The notes: generated from the letters alone by a model not told the origin. 64,000 bases of DNA from Barnesiella intestinihominis YIT 11860 (GCF_000296465.1 NZ_JH815205.1:124001-188000), one strand, 5' to 3'. Positions 35,570 through 44,399 are shown, counted from the first letter of the stretch. Numbers and translations are program-made.

Positions 35570-37300
35570 ATGAACGCTATTCAAAATATAACCATCGGCC
35601 AACCGGATCGTTTGAAAAAGCCCGTTGGCTATACCATATTATCCAATTTGGTAAATATCATACCCTTTTGCCTCTCTATCGAAGCTATCGACGTTATTTT
35701 CCGAGCTTTCGACGGGAACGGTACACCACTCGATACCACTCGATTATGGACAATTTCCGGTATACTCGTCATATATGTAGCCGTCATGGTAGCGGCCGAA
35801 AGAGCCTCCTACCGGGCGAACTTCCGTGAAGCCTATGCCATGAGTGCCGACGGACGCATCGCTCTGGCAGAACACTTGCGCAAATTATCACTCGGATTTC
35901 TATCTCGCCGTGATCCGGGCGACCTGTCCTCTATGATTATCACCGACTTCACCATGGCCGAAACCGGCATATCCCATCATCTGCCTCAACTAATGGGTGC
36001 TCTTGTCATGCCTGTACTGGCTTTCCTGTCTCTCCTCTGGATAAATTGGCGCATGTCGGTAGCTATGTTCATAGCTCTTCCCGTAGCCATTCTGATCTTA
36101 TGGCTCAGTACAAAATTACAACAACGGCTCAGCAGTAAACAGATAGAAGCGAAAATAAACGCAGGCAACCGCATGGAAGAATATCTACAAGGTATTCGGG
36201 TCATGAAAGCTTATAATCTTTTAGGCGATCGCTTCGTCAGATTACGCAAAGCGTTCTCCGATTTACGAAAAGCCTGCATACGACAAGAAGCCTTGTTGGG
36301 CCCGTTCATCATGCTCTCTATCACAATCGTCCGAGCCGGACTAACCTTAATGATCCTGTGCGGAACCTACCTTCTTATTGGAGGAGAACTCTTGCTAACC
36401 ACTTTCGTCCTTTTTCTGGTCGTCGGCTCACGGGTATTCGACCCACTGACTTCTGCCTTGACAAACTTCGCCGAATTTCGTTATTTTTCCATTGCCGGAG
36501 GACGCATATTAAATTTAATGAAAGAACCCGAAATGAAAGGAGATAGACCCGCTCCCAACGGCGGTGACATTGAATTTCATAATGTATCTTTTGCTTACCA
36601 AGATAAAAAGGTTCTGCACCATATTAACCTCACTTTGAAACAAGGTTCCCTAACCGCACTCGTGGGACCGTCGGGCAGTGGAAAAAGCACCTTGATGAAA
36701 CTCTGTGCCCGATTCTATGATCCTGGGGAAGGTACTGTTTCAATGGGTGGGCAAGACTTATCTACATTAGAGCCCGAATCCCTTATGAAAAATATATCTA
36801 TGGTTTTCCAAGATGTTTATCTATTCCAAGATACGATTCGCAACAATATCCGATTCGGGAAAAATGATGCTACCGACGAAGAAATTATCGAAGCTGCCAA
36901 GAAAGCACAATGTCACGAATTTATCACGAAGCTTTCCAAAGGTTACGATACGATGATAGGTGAAGGAGGTTGTACTTTGTCAGGAGGAGAAAAACAACGC
37001 CTCAGTATCGCTCGTGCCATCTTGAAGGATGCTCCCATCGTATTGCTCGACGAGGTGACTGCCTCGCTCGACCCAGAGAATGAAGTGGAAGTACAACGAG
37101 CCATTAACACCCTGATAGCTGGTCGTACTGTCATTGTTATCGCTCACCGTCTCAAAACAATCCGTAACGCCGACACGATAGTCGTTCTCGATGAAGGTCG
37201 CATTGTAGAAAAAGGCAGACACGAAGACCTTCTGAATAACCACGGATTGTATGCTCATCTCTGGGATATACAAACTCAAATTGCCGGTTGGAAATTATAA
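35570..37300 (+). CDS. ABC exporter-fold half-transporter, ATP-binding/permease protein 2
   Basis: The 576-residue protein again has six membrane helices followed by an ATPase domain: Walker A GPSGSGKST (about 366), Q-loop MVFQDVYLF, signature LSGGEKQRLS (about 468) and Walker B IVLLDEVTASLDPENE. All catalytic elements look intact. It would pair with the half-transporter encoded at 33110-34921. It is the last gene of the cluster; a terminator hairpin follows within 45 bases. Confidence 0.92.
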   Translation: MNAIQNITIGQPDRLKKPVGYTILSNLVNIIPFCLSIEAIDVIFRAFDGNGTPLDTTRLWTISGILVIYVAVMVAAERASYRANFREAYAMSADGRIALAEHLRKLSLGFLSRRDPGDLSSMIITDFTMAETGISHHLPQLMGALVMPVLAFLSLLWINWRMSVAMFIALPVAILILWLSTKLQQRLSSKQIEAKINAGNRMEEYLQGIRVMKAYNLLGDRFVRLRKAFSDLRKACIRQEALLGPFIMLSITIVRAGLTLMILCGTYLLIGGELLLTTFVLFLVVGSRVFDPLTSALTNFAEFRYFSIAGGRILNLMKEPEMKGDRPAPNGGDIEFHNVSFAYQDKKVLHHINLTLKQGSLTALVGPSGSGKSTLMKLCARFYDPGEGTVSMGGQDLSTLEPESLMKNISMVFQDVYLFQDTIRNNIRFGKNDATDEEIIEAAKKAQCHEFITKLSKGYDTMIGEGGCTLSGGEKQRLSIARAILKDAPIVLLDEVTASLDPENEVEVQRAINTLIAGRTVIVIAHRLKTIRNADTIVVLDEGRIVEKGRHEDLLNNHGLYAHLWDIQTQIAGWKL

Positions 37301-37340
37301 GGTATCGCACCGAAACACCGTTCGAGAAGATAAAGGATAC

Positions 37341-37373
37341 AAAGGGGGAACCAATTAATTGGTTTCACCCTTT
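37341..37373 (+). terminator. Terminator of the ABC / methyltransferase cluster
   Basis: AAAGGG (37341-37346) pairs with CCCTTT (37368-37373) and AACCAATT with AATTGGTT, with a small internal loop between them; a T-rich stretch follows. The second arm also contains the -33 TTG of the next promoter. Confidence 0.7.
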
Positions 37374-37389
37374 GTTTATATTATCTTTG
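37359..37389 (+). promoter_or_regulatory. Promoter of the thioesterase-dprA operon
   Basis: TTG (37359-37361), 20 bases, TATCTTTG (37382-37389). The -33 element lies inside the terminator stem of the preceding operon. Expected leader is about 95 bases. Confidence 0.75.
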
Positions 37390-37488
37390 CATCGGGAGGT
37401 GAAAATAAACTTTCGGTACGATCGAGAATGTCTGCTTTCGCTCCCTGCTTGCACGGTATTTACATAAACCATCAATGGAAAACTAGTT

Positions 37489-37887
37489 ATGGAATATATT
37501 TTTGAATTGGAAATGCAAGTGCGCGACTACGAATGCGACATGGAGGGAATCGTTAACAATGCCATCTACCAGCACTACCTCGAACATACCCGTCACGAAT
37601 TTTTAGCATCATCTGGAATCTCATTTATCGAGATGCACGAGAGAGGTGTAGATCCGGTAGTCAATCGCATCGAAATAAACTATAAAACACCGCTCCGCAG
37701 CCGCGACAAATTCATCAGCAAATTATACATGCGCAGGGAAGGCATCAAATATGTCTTTTATCAAGATATTTACAAGACTTCGGGAGAAACATGCATCAAA
37801 GCTGTCGTGGAAACGGTGTGTACCGTAAACGGACGAATAAGCCGAGGTGAAGAATTTCTCCCTTATTTCGAGAAGTATCTGCAATAA
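37489..37887 (+). CDS. Acyl-CoA thioesterase (4HBT/YbgC type hotdog protein)
   Basis: The 132-residue hotdog-fold protein begins MEYIFELEMQVRDYECDMEGIVNNAIYQHYLEHTRHEFL, where the Asp/Glu and the NNAIYQHYLEH segment correspond to the active-site region of the 4HBT/YbgC thioesterases. It hydrolyses acyl-CoA thioesters; the chain specificity is unknown. Length is normal. dprA starts 22 bases after its stop and probably shares its promoter. Confidence 0.88.
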   Translation: MEYIFELEMQVRDYECDMEGIVNNAIYQHYLEHTRHEFLASSGISFIEMHERGVDPVVNRIEINYKTPLRSRDKFISKLYMRREGIKYVFYQDIYKTSGETCIKAVVETVCTVNGRISRGEEFLPYFEKYLQ

Positions 37888-37909
37888 TCCTTTTCTCATT
37901 CAAGCCATT

Positions 37910-39007
37910 ATGGAACAAGAGGTGATATATCGTATTGCATTATCCCGATTAAAAGGAATAAACAAAGCCCTCGCCCAGCACATTCATGAAACGGTCGAAA
38001 GCCTCGAAACTTTCTTTGAATTACCGGAATCCCAACTACAAAAAATTACCGGGATAAAGGGAAGGATTCTTCACGAAGACAACCGGCAAACAGCCTTACA
38101 GGAAGCCCGCAAGGAAATGGAATTTATCCGAAAAGGGAACATCGAACCTCTCTATTTCACAGAGCCGAATTATCCCCAACGGTTACTCGATTGTATCGAT
38201 GCCCCACCCTTGCTCTATTATCGGGGTAATGCCGATTTAAACTCTTCTAAAATAATCAGTATCGTGGGAACGCGCCGGGCGACCGAATACGGTAAAGATT
38301 TCTGTGAAACCCTGATTCGGGATTTATCGGAATATTTTCCTCAACTGGTTATCGTCAGCGGATTGGCGTATGGAATCGACATTTGCGCCCACCGTTGTGC
38401 CCTGCGACATGGCTTAAACACGATCGCCGTCCTTGCACATGGATTGGATCACATCTATCCGGCGAACCACCGTTCCACAGCCGTAGAAATGGTATCACAC
38501 GGAGGATTGCTCACCGAATATACCGGCTACCACCGTATGCATCCGGCATTTTTTGTCGCCCGCAACCGCATTGTCGCCGGACTTGCCGATGCCGTTATCA
38601 TCGTGGAATCGAGGGAAAAAGGCGGGGCACTTATCACTGCCGGTATAGCCGAAAGCTATCACCGTGATGTATTCGCTCTACCGGGAAGCATACAATCCGA
38701 ATCGTCAACCGGGTGTAACCACCTGATACGCCGGAATCGGGCAGCCTTAATAACCTCGGCCGACGACCTCGTCGAAGCCATGTGCTGGAACGCCCCACGG
38801 AAACAAGCCGTGCAACGCTCGCTTTTTCCGGAGCTCACCGACGAAGAGCAAGTTGTTACGAACTATCTGACACAAAAGGGAGAAGGACAGATAAACCACA
38901 TGACCATCGATCTGAACCAACCTTTGTCACAACTGCTCTCCATACTGGTGGAACTGGAATTTAAAGGTGTAGTAAAAGCCTTACCGGGAGGCATCTATAA
39001 ATTATAG
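37910..39007 (+). CDS. dprA: DNA-processing protein DprA
   Basis: The 365-residue protein loads RecA on incoming single-stranded DNA in natural transformation. The Rossmann-like core shows ISIVGTRRATEYGKDFCE, IVSGLAYGIDICAHRCAL, HGLDHIYPANH, and GGLLTEY, all typical for DprA; a winged-helix-like C-terminal domain (about residues 300-365) follows. I take the ATG at 37910 (MEQEVIYRIALSRLKGI), as the longer frame from 37847 runs through the thioesterase end. Its presence does not prove competence, as the gene is widespread. Confidence 0.95.
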   Translation: MEQEVIYRIALSRLKGINKALAQHIHETVESLETFFELPESQLQKITGIKGRILHEDNRQTALQEARKEMEFIRKGNIEPLYFTEPNYPQRLLDCIDAPPLLYYRGNADLNSSKIISIVGTRRATEYGKDFCETLIRDLSEYFPQLVIVSGLAYGIDICAHRCALRHGLNTIAVLAHGLDHIYPANHRSTAVEMVSHGGLLTEYTGYHRMHPAFFVARNRIVAGLADAVIIVESREKGGALITAGIAESYHRDVFALPGSIQSESSTGCNHLIRRNRAALITSADDLVEAMCWNAPRKQAVQRSLFPELTDEEQVVTNYLTQKGEGQINHMTIDLNQPLSQLLSILVELEFKGVVKALPGGIYKL

Positions 39008-39023
39008 GCCATAAAACGAAAGC

Positions 39024-39058
39024 GGAGAAAAGCCGTATATCGACAACAACTTTTCTCC
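39024..39058. terminator. Possible bidirectional terminator between dprA and the cation efflux gene
   Basis: A 9-bp stem, GGAGAAAAG at 39024-39032 and CTTTTCTCC at 39050-39058, lies between the converging genes. A long loop of 17 bases and no T tract make it a weak candidate. Confidence 0.35.
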
Positions 39059-39083
39059 ACCCATACATTCTTCGTGCAAATCT

Positions 39084-40034
39084 TTATAGATAAGGTTGTG
39101 TATCGCTATCGCATCCTTGCTGCTCTTCGCAACAGTCGCAATGTCCGTCACAATGTTCTTCTTTCAGTTCCAATTCGAGAGTAGCATGCTCGATACCCAA
39201 ATCCTGTAAATCGTGCTTCAACCGATGTTTTACCTCGTGCATGTGCGTAATATCTTTCACAACGATATGTGCTGTCAATGCCGTTTGAGTCGTACTGATG
39301 GCCCAAATATGCAGATGATGTACATTAAGGACATCTGGATCGGACGATAGAACGGTTTCCACTTTCTGTACATCGATTCCTTCGGGCACTCCATCGAGAG
39401 CGAGTCGTAAACTCTCTTGTAACAAATGCCATGTGGAATAAAGAATCACAAGCCCCACCACGATACCTATTATCGGGTCAATGACATTCCACCCCGTATA
39501 TTTGATAACAATCCCCGAAACCAACACTCCAACCGATACCAAAGTATCTGCCGCCATGTGTAAGTAAGCTCCTTTGACATTCAAATCTTTCGACTTGTCG
39601 GCAAAGAAAAGATAGGCCGTAAAAGCATTGATAACGATGCCTATCGCTGCTACCCATGCGATCGCACCACCGTCGAGGGGAGTAGGATTACTGAACTTCT
39701 CGATACTTTCATACAAAATAACGGCAACGGCAACAAACAGAATGGCAGCATTCAATAGCGAAACCAATACGGTACTTTTCTTATATCCATAGGTATATTG
39801 CAAAGAAGGTTTAGCCATCGATAACCGCAAAGCGAACATCGCCAACACAAGGCTCACGACATCGCTCAGGTTATGACCCGCATCGGATAACAAGGCCAAC
39901 GAATCATAATAAAACCCTGCACCGGCTTCGGCCAACACGAAAACAATATTCAATACGATACCGACGATAAACGACCGATTCAATTTCTGCATATCGGGTG
40001 TCGGGTGAACATGATGATGGTGGTGATGTTCCAT
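39084..40034 (-). CDS. czcD: Cation diffusion facilitator (zinc/cadmium efflux, CzcD/ZitB type)
   Basis: The 316-residue inner-membrane protein exports Zn2+ or similar ions in exchange for protons. It has six membrane helices with the paired HxxxD metal sites, in LALLSDAGHNLSDVVSL and LHMAADTLVSVGV, and a cytoplasmic C-terminal domain containing VHHLHIW. The N-terminus carries six consecutive His (residues 3-8) and the C-terminus the Cys/His-rich EEHCDGHCDCCEE, both likely metal-binding. I use the ATG at 40034; the longer frame would overlap trpS. It follows trpS by ten bases, so both are probably cotranscribed. Confidence 0.92.
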   Translation of the reverse strand: MEHHHHHHVHPTPDMQKLNRSFIVGIVLNIVFVLAEAGAGFYYDSLALLSDAGHNLSDVVSLVLAMFALRLSMAKPSLQYTYGYKKSTVLVSLLNAAILFVAVAVILYESIEKFSNPTPLDGGAIAWVAAIGIVINAFTAYLFFADKSKDLNVKGAYLHMAADTLVSVGVLVSGIVIKYTGWNVIDPIIGIVVGLVILYSTWHLLQESLRLALDGVPEGIDVQKVETVLSSDPDVLNVHHLHIWAISTTQTALTAHIVVKDITHMHEVKHRLKHDLQDLGIEHATLELELKEEHCDGHCDCCEEQQGCDSDTQPYL

Positions 40035-40044
40035 AACCGCTAAT

Positions 40045-41103
40045 TTAGAAAGGTTTGAATCCCATGATTTCACGAACCTCTCGCAATGTTTTCGATGCAC
40101 TTTCGCGAGCTTTCTCGGCTCCCATCTTCACAACCCGAGCCAAATAGGCCTCATCGTTTTGTATCTCCAAAAAACGTTCCCGAATCGGCAAAGTGACTTT
40201 AAGAATATCCTCGGCCAGCTGTTTCTTCAAATCGCCGTAACGAATTTCGCATGTATTGTATTTCTCTTCGAAATAGGCTACCGTGTCGGGAGCAGAAACG
40301 ATTTTAAGAAGAGTGAACAGATTTTCCACAGGTTCGGCTTTGGGGGAATTGGGCACTTGCGGACCTTCGTCGGTTACCGCCCGCATAATCTTTTTCCTCA
40401 AAGTCTTTTCATCGTCCACCAAATAAACGCAGTTGCCTTCCGACTTACCCATTTTTCCCGATCCATCGAGTCCGGGAACTTTTATAGGGTCGCTGCCGAA
40501 ATTGAAATTCTGAGGTTCGGTAAAATACTCGACACCATAAGTAGAATTAAATCGACGGGCAAAACGGCGTGTCAACTCCAAATGCTGTTCTTGGTCTTTA
40601 CCCACCGGCACATAATTAGCATGCTGAATAAGAATATCCACAGCCATTAAAGTAGGATAAGTAAGCAGACCGGCATTCACCCGTTTGTTAGAATTACCTC
40701 CTATAATCTCGTGCTCTATATCCTCATCGTTATTGGTCTTTATTCCCAACTGTTTACGAGCCTTATCTTTAAATGAAGCCGTCCGCATCAACTCTCCGAT
40801 ACCTACGTGCATATTCATTAACAAATACATTTCGGAAATCTCAGGTACATCGCTCTGTACGAACAAAGTCGATTTCTCAGGATCAAGACCGGCAGCCAAA
40901 TATTCGCAAAGGATATTCCGAACATTCTCATGTAGAGTTTTCGGATCAGGATGCGTAGTGAGGGCATGTAAGTCGGCAATAAAAAAATAACTATTGTATT
41001 TCGACTCTTCCTGCATTTTGACAAAATTACGCAATGCTCCGTAATAATTTCCCAAATGCAAATTTCCCGTGGAACGGATTCCACTGACAACAATTTCTTT
41101 CAT
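40045..41103 (-). CDS. trpS: Tryptophanyl-tRNA synthetase
   Basis: The 352-residue class I synthetase charges tRNA-Trp. The HIGH-type motif appears as GNLHLGNYYGAL near residue 15 and the KMSKS-type as GKMGKSEGN near residue 217; the GKDQEQHLELTR segment belongs to the catalytic core. Length is usual for bacterial TrpRS. It is the first of two genes (with the cation efflux gene). No T-box or leader peptide is visible upstream. Confidence 0.97.
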   Translation of the reverse strand: MKEIVVSGIRSTGNLHLGNYYGALRNFVKMQEESKYNSYFFIADLHALTTHPDPKTLHENVRNILCEYLAAGLDPEKSTLFVQSDVPEISEMYLLMNMHVGIGELMRTASFKDKARKQLGIKTNNDEDIEHEIIGGNSNKRVNAGLLTYPTLMAVDILIQHANYVPVGKDQEQHLELTRRFARRFNSTYGVEYFTEPQNFNFGSDPIKVPGLDGSGKMGKSEGNCVYLVDDEKTLRKKIMRAVTDEGPQVPNSPKAEPVENLFTLLKIVSAPDTVAYFEEKYNTCEIRYGDLKKQLAEDILKVTLPIRERFLEIQNDEAYLARVVKMGAEKARESASKTLREVREIMGFKPF

Positions 41104-41229
41104 ATATATAGTTCTAACATTTCAACGGCTCATCAAAATACGTTTGCTTTCGTATTATCTATTGCAAAAATACAAAAAATAGCCGCAAAATAGTGCCCGG
41201 AATAATGAAAAAGCACGGCAGTAATTCAT

Positions 41230-42024
41230 TTAAAGACATATCTTCCCCGGCTTGTCGGACAATCGAGGATATAATTTCTCGACGATAGCAGGAGTCCCCG
41301 CTACAATAGAAACATTACGATCCTCCCGAAACGAACGAACCGTCCCCCCGGCCTCGGTTACAATCAATATACCGGCACAAACGTCCCACAAATGCAAATT
41401 GAATTCCCAATACCCGTCCAAAATTCCGGCAGCGACACAACATAAATCAAATGCTGCCGATCCTTGACGACGCACCCCACGAACCATTGGTAAAATACGG
41501 GCCAGATTGTCGAGATTATTATCGGGGTTACGATCTTTATCTATGGGAAATCCGGTAGAAACGACAGACTCCTGAGTGTCATTCTTTCCTGAAACATGAA
41601 TAGAACACCCGTTCAACATAGCTCCTTTTCCTTTACAAGCCTCGTACAGTTCGTTCAAATATGGAGCATAGACCACCCCTAAAACAGTTTCGCCTTTACA
41701 TTGGAGACCAATAGAGACTGTAAATATAGGCAGTCCTTGACTATAATTGGTTGTTCCGTCCAAAGGATCGATCACCCAACAATACTCCGAATCTCCCGCA
41801 TGCATACCACTCTCTTCTCCCAATATAGCATGTTCAGGATAGGTCCTCTTTATTTCGCCTATGATATAACGTTCACTTTCTTTATCTGCGACCGTAACCA
41901 CATCGTGCATATTGAACTTGGTCTCGATATGCAAGTGATTCCCCCTGAAATAAGAAAGTTGTATTTTACCGGCTTCCTTCGCACAGTTTCGGGCAAAAGC
42001 AAGCATCTGCTCTATTCTATCCAT
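41230..42024 (-). CDS. suhB: Inositol monophosphatase family protein
   Basis: The 264-residue cytoplasmic phosphatase shows the three Li-sensitive motif blocks: ILGEESG, the metal-binding WVIDPLDGTTNY, and LWDVCAGILIVTEAGG. The family hydrolyses myo-inositol phosphate, and also histidinol phosphate or 3'-phosphoadenosine phosphate in some members, so the exact substrate is open. It lies behind a terminator hairpin that separates it from the Lrp gene. Confidence 0.9.
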   Translation of the reverse strand: MDRIEQMLAFARNCAKEAGKIQLSYFRGNHLHIETKFNMHDVVTVADKESERYIIGEIKRTYPEHAILGEESGMHAGDSEYCWVIDPLDGTTNYSQGLPIFTVSIGLQCKGETVLGVVYAPYLNELYEACKGKGAMLNGCSIHVSGKNDTQESVVSTGFPIDKDRNPDNNLDNLARILPMVRGVRRQGSAAFDLCCVAAGILDGYWEFNLHLWDVCAGILIVTEAGGTVRSFREDRNVSIVAGTPAIVEKLYPRLSDKPGKICL

Positions 42025-42040
42025 ACCCGTTAAAATTAAT

Positions 42041-42073
42041 CCCGGCTTTCTTCCAGAAGGAAAGAAAGCCGGG
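42041..42073 (-). terminator. Terminator after the Lrp-family regulator gene
   Basis: On the minus strand an 11-bp perfect stem (arms 42063-42073 and 42041-42051), extended by three more pairs after one bulged base, is followed by ATTAATTTTA. It sits between the Lrp stop and the suhB start, so suhB must either use read-through or an unseen promoter. Confidence 0.75.
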
Positions 42074-42096
42074 TAATCTCTTATCCAATCTCTATT

Positions 42097-42573
42097 TTAA
42101 TCCAGATCTTCTACCTCTTCGATAGGAAGCTGACGTCTAAAAATTTCTCGAAACGAAATCAACGTCTCGGTGCGAGATAAACCGATGGGCTGTAATTTCG
42201 TATGAATAATTTCAAGTAAATGCTGATTATTACGTGCAAACAATTTGATAAACATATCATACTGTCCTGTCGTAAAATGGCACTCCACTACCTCGGGAAT
42301 CTTACGCAACTCTTCCACTACATGGGAAAAATCACCCGGATTTTTCAAATAAAAGCCCATGTAGGCACACGTTTCAAATCCTATTTTATTTGAATCTATT
42401 ATGTATTCCGATCCTTTAAGAATCCCCAAATTCGTCAATTTTTGTACCCGTTGATGAATAGCGGCCCCCGACACATTGCATTCCCTTGCAACTTCGAGAA
42501 ATGGTATCCGAGCGTTCGAGGCTACAAGTTTAAGAATTTTGTAATCCAACTCGTCCAATTGATGATGTCCCAT
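42097..42573 (-). CDS. Lrp/AsnC family transcriptional regulator
   Basis: The 158-residue protein has the N-terminal helix-turn-helix (LDYKILKLVASNARIPFLEVARECNVSGAAIHQRVQKLTNLG contains it) and a C-terminal RAM ligand domain with VVECHFTTGQYDMFIKL. It resembles amino-acid-responsive regulators. The ligand and targets are not visible from the window; neighbouring genes do not suggest one. Confidence 0.92.
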   Translation of the reverse strand: MGHHQLDELDYKILKLVASNARIPFLEVARECNVSGAAIHQRVQKLTNLGILKGSEYIIDSNKIGFETCAYMGFYLKNPGDFSHVVEELRKIPEVVECHFTTGQYDMFIKLFARNNQHLLEIIHTKLQPIGLSRTETLISFREIFRRQLPIEEVEDLD

Positions 42574-42615
42574 GGTCTGTTTACGATTTTTACAACTGTT
42601 TTATTATTTATTTTG

Positions 42616-42623
42616 CAAAGATA
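42616..42623 (-). promoter_or_regulatory. Promoter -7 element of the Lrp-family gene
   Basis: On the minus strand TATCTTTG lies 43 bases before the start codon. A -33 TTG is not evident. Confidence 0.55.
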
Positions 42624-42747
42624 GTAATAAATTTACACTATTCATCTAATGAACATGTTAATTTTACATGAAGTCGACTAAATATTTTCAAGCCAATCGC
42701 TTAACACAAAATCGGTTACAACCTGTAAATGCGATAAACTTTGCCCC

Positions 42748-43380
42748 TTATTGATAGTCTTTTATCAATTCCAAAACAGACTCGGGTGTATCGAAAGCGA
42801 ATCGGGGACAGATATTCTCCGACGACACATTCCCCCACAATGCAAGGCCGAAATCGACTCCGGCATTTCGAGCGCATTGATAGTCATAAACAGCATCCCC
42901 TACATACAAAACCTCCGATTGCACTGCCCCGGCTCTCTTCAAATAAGCCAAAAGCGGATCCCCGAACGGTTTGGGCCGAGGAGAATCCGTCACATAAATA
43001 ATGGTGTCGAAATAAGGGGCTATATCCCGCAAACTCGGCTCTTGGACAAACTCTGGATAAGCCTTAGACGTGACTATGCCCAACTTATATCCCTTCTCAG
43101 ACAACTTCACCAACATATCGGTCACCCCATCGAACAGTTTATTGGCCGAACTATATTTCAAAAAGTTGCGAGTCCAAAGTTGGGATGCAGACTCCACGTC
43201 TTTAACACCGAGCTTCCTTAACGATACATCTCCGGGAATCCCCAACACAAAAGTCAGTTCACTCGTTTCGTACGCCCTGTGCTGAATTTCTAAAAGAGTA
43301 TCCTGCCATGCCCGCAAAACAGCATATCCGCTATCCAACAAAGTCCCGTCTACATCAAAAACAAAATGTTTATACTTCAT
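42748..43380 (-). CDS. HAD-superfamily phosphatase (phosphoglycolate phosphatase-like)
   Basis: The 210-residue protein begins KHFVFDVDGTLLDSGYA, the HAD nucleophile motif with a helical cap, then LGIVTSK (motif II) and VLYVGDAVYDYQCARNAG (motif IV). It looks like the Gph/PGP group that removes phosphate from small molecules; the substrate is unknown. It is a single gene with a promoter about 155 bases upstream. Confidence 0.88.
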   Translation of the reverse strand: MKYKHFVFDVDGTLLDSGYAVLRAWQDTLLEIQHRAYETSELTFVLGIPGDVSLRKLGVKDVESASQLWTRNFLKYSSANKLFDGVTDMLVKLSEKGYKLGIVTSKAYPEFVQEPSLRDIAPYFDTIIYVTDSPRPKPFGDPLLAYLKRAGAVQSEVLYVGDAVYDYQCARNAGVDFGLALWGNVSSENICPRFAFDTPESVLELIKDYQ

Positions 43381-43536
43381 ATCCTATATCGTTAATTTTT
43401 TTACATCTAAAAAACAATCACCAGCAATTTATGAGGCCTTACGGTTTTTATTCCCTATAATTACACTCGACCTCCCTACGTCCCAAATACCGCACAATAC
43501 CCGTTTAAATTCATCTGAAAGATCTCATTTCAGATA

Positions 43537-43567
43537 CAAATGTACATACGCATGCGTAATCAGACAA
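43537..43567 (-). promoter_or_regulatory. Promoter of the HAD phosphatase gene
   Basis: On the minus strand TTG (43567-43565), 20 bases, TACATTTG (43544-43537). The spacer contains the perfect 10-bp palindrome ACGCATGCGT, a possible operator. Confidence 0.7.
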
Positions 43568-43679
43568 CACTCCCATACAAAATTATACTGAAAAAGAGAT
43601 GTACATTTTTCATAAAAGCCCTGTTGTCCGATGCCCAATAATATATACGATTCTAAACTACCACGAATAAGCAAACAAG

Positions 43680-43710
43680 TTGTCCGCTTGATTCATTTAT
43701 TCTATCTTTG
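43680..43710 (+). promoter_or_regulatory. Promoter of the GNAT acetyltransferase gene
   Basis: TTG (43680-43682), 20 bases, TATCTTTG (43703-43710), 36 bases before the ATG. Confidence 0.75.
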
Positions 43711-43746
43711 CATAAAATACAATGGTAATTTTCAATCTATTTATAA

Positions 43747-44280
43747 ATGATACAACTCACACAAGTCCATGCAACCGACATTGAATTTTTAAAATTCATA
43801 GAACGCATTTATACAGAATCTTTTCCCCCGGACGAAAGGAGAGATTTTTCCGACGTGATACGGCTGCTCGAAGAAAACGACGATTTTTTCATCGTTCTTC
43901 TATCTGATGAAAACAAAGCAGTCGGATTTATCTCTTATTGGGAATGGAATGACTTTTCCTATGTCGAACACTTCGCCGTAGACAGCAGTTGCAGAGGATC
44001 GGGCTATGGGGCGACTGCCATGACCGAATTGCTAAAACGCATTAACAATCCGGCAGTTCTCGAAGTAGAAAAACCATTAGATGATATTAGTCAACGGAGA
44101 ATACGCTTTTACGAACGATTAGGTTTCGTTTTATGTACACGTCCATATACCCAACCGCCATATTCTTCTGAAAAACAACCGTTAGAACTATACCTTATGT
44201 CTTTTGGAAAGATAGATCTAAATCAAGTTTTCGATACTGTCGCGTCTCGAATCCATCAAAAGGTTTACGGTGTCGAATAG
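43747..44280 (+). CDS. GNAT family N-acetyltransferase
   Basis: The 177-residue protein shows the GNAT core: AVGFISYWEW, YVEHFAVDSSCRGSGYGATAMTELL with the acetyl-CoA loop (R/Q-x-x-G-x-G/A), and RRIRFYERLGFVL. The acceptor is unknown. It stands alone ahead of the zinc-uptake genes, from which it is separated by about 140 bases with another promoter. Confidence 0.87.
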   Translation: MIQLTQVHATDIEFLKFIERIYTESFPPDERRDFSDVIRLLEENDDFFIVLLSDENKAVGFISYWEWNDFSYVEHFAVDSSCRGSGYGATAMTELLKRINNPAVLEVEKPLDDISQRRIRFYERLGFVLCTRPYTQPPYSSEKQPLELYLMSFGKIDLNQVFDTVASRIHQKVYGVE

Positions 44281-44381
44281 CATATTCTCCAATCTGAAAA
44301 AAGTTTGATATGTAAAATGTTAAAAATGAAATTTAATATATTAAAATCCAACGAAAAGATGGTTTCTTAACAACATTATAT

Positions 44382-44399
44382 TATTTTTGTACAAAAATA
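44382..44399 (+). promoter_or_regulatory. znuA promoter -7 element inside an 18-bp perfect palindrome
   Basis: TATTTTTG (44382-44389) matches TAnnTTTG and is the left half of the perfect palindrome TATTTTTGTACAAAAATA (44382-44399), 24 bases before the znuA start. A repressor bound there would cover the -7 region and start of transcription. A Zur-type zinc-dependent repressor is the natural candidate but is not shown by the sequence. Confidence 0.55.

Larger units (their letters stand above)
43381..43746. other. 366-base intergenic region between the HAD and GNAT genes
   Basis: The region holds two divergent promoters, one for each gene, described separately. A leader of about 150 bases precedes the HAD gene; a 12-codon frame in it (MNLNGYCAVFGT) has no special composition. 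I see no RNA gene, terminator or further coding sequence. Confidence 0.5.
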
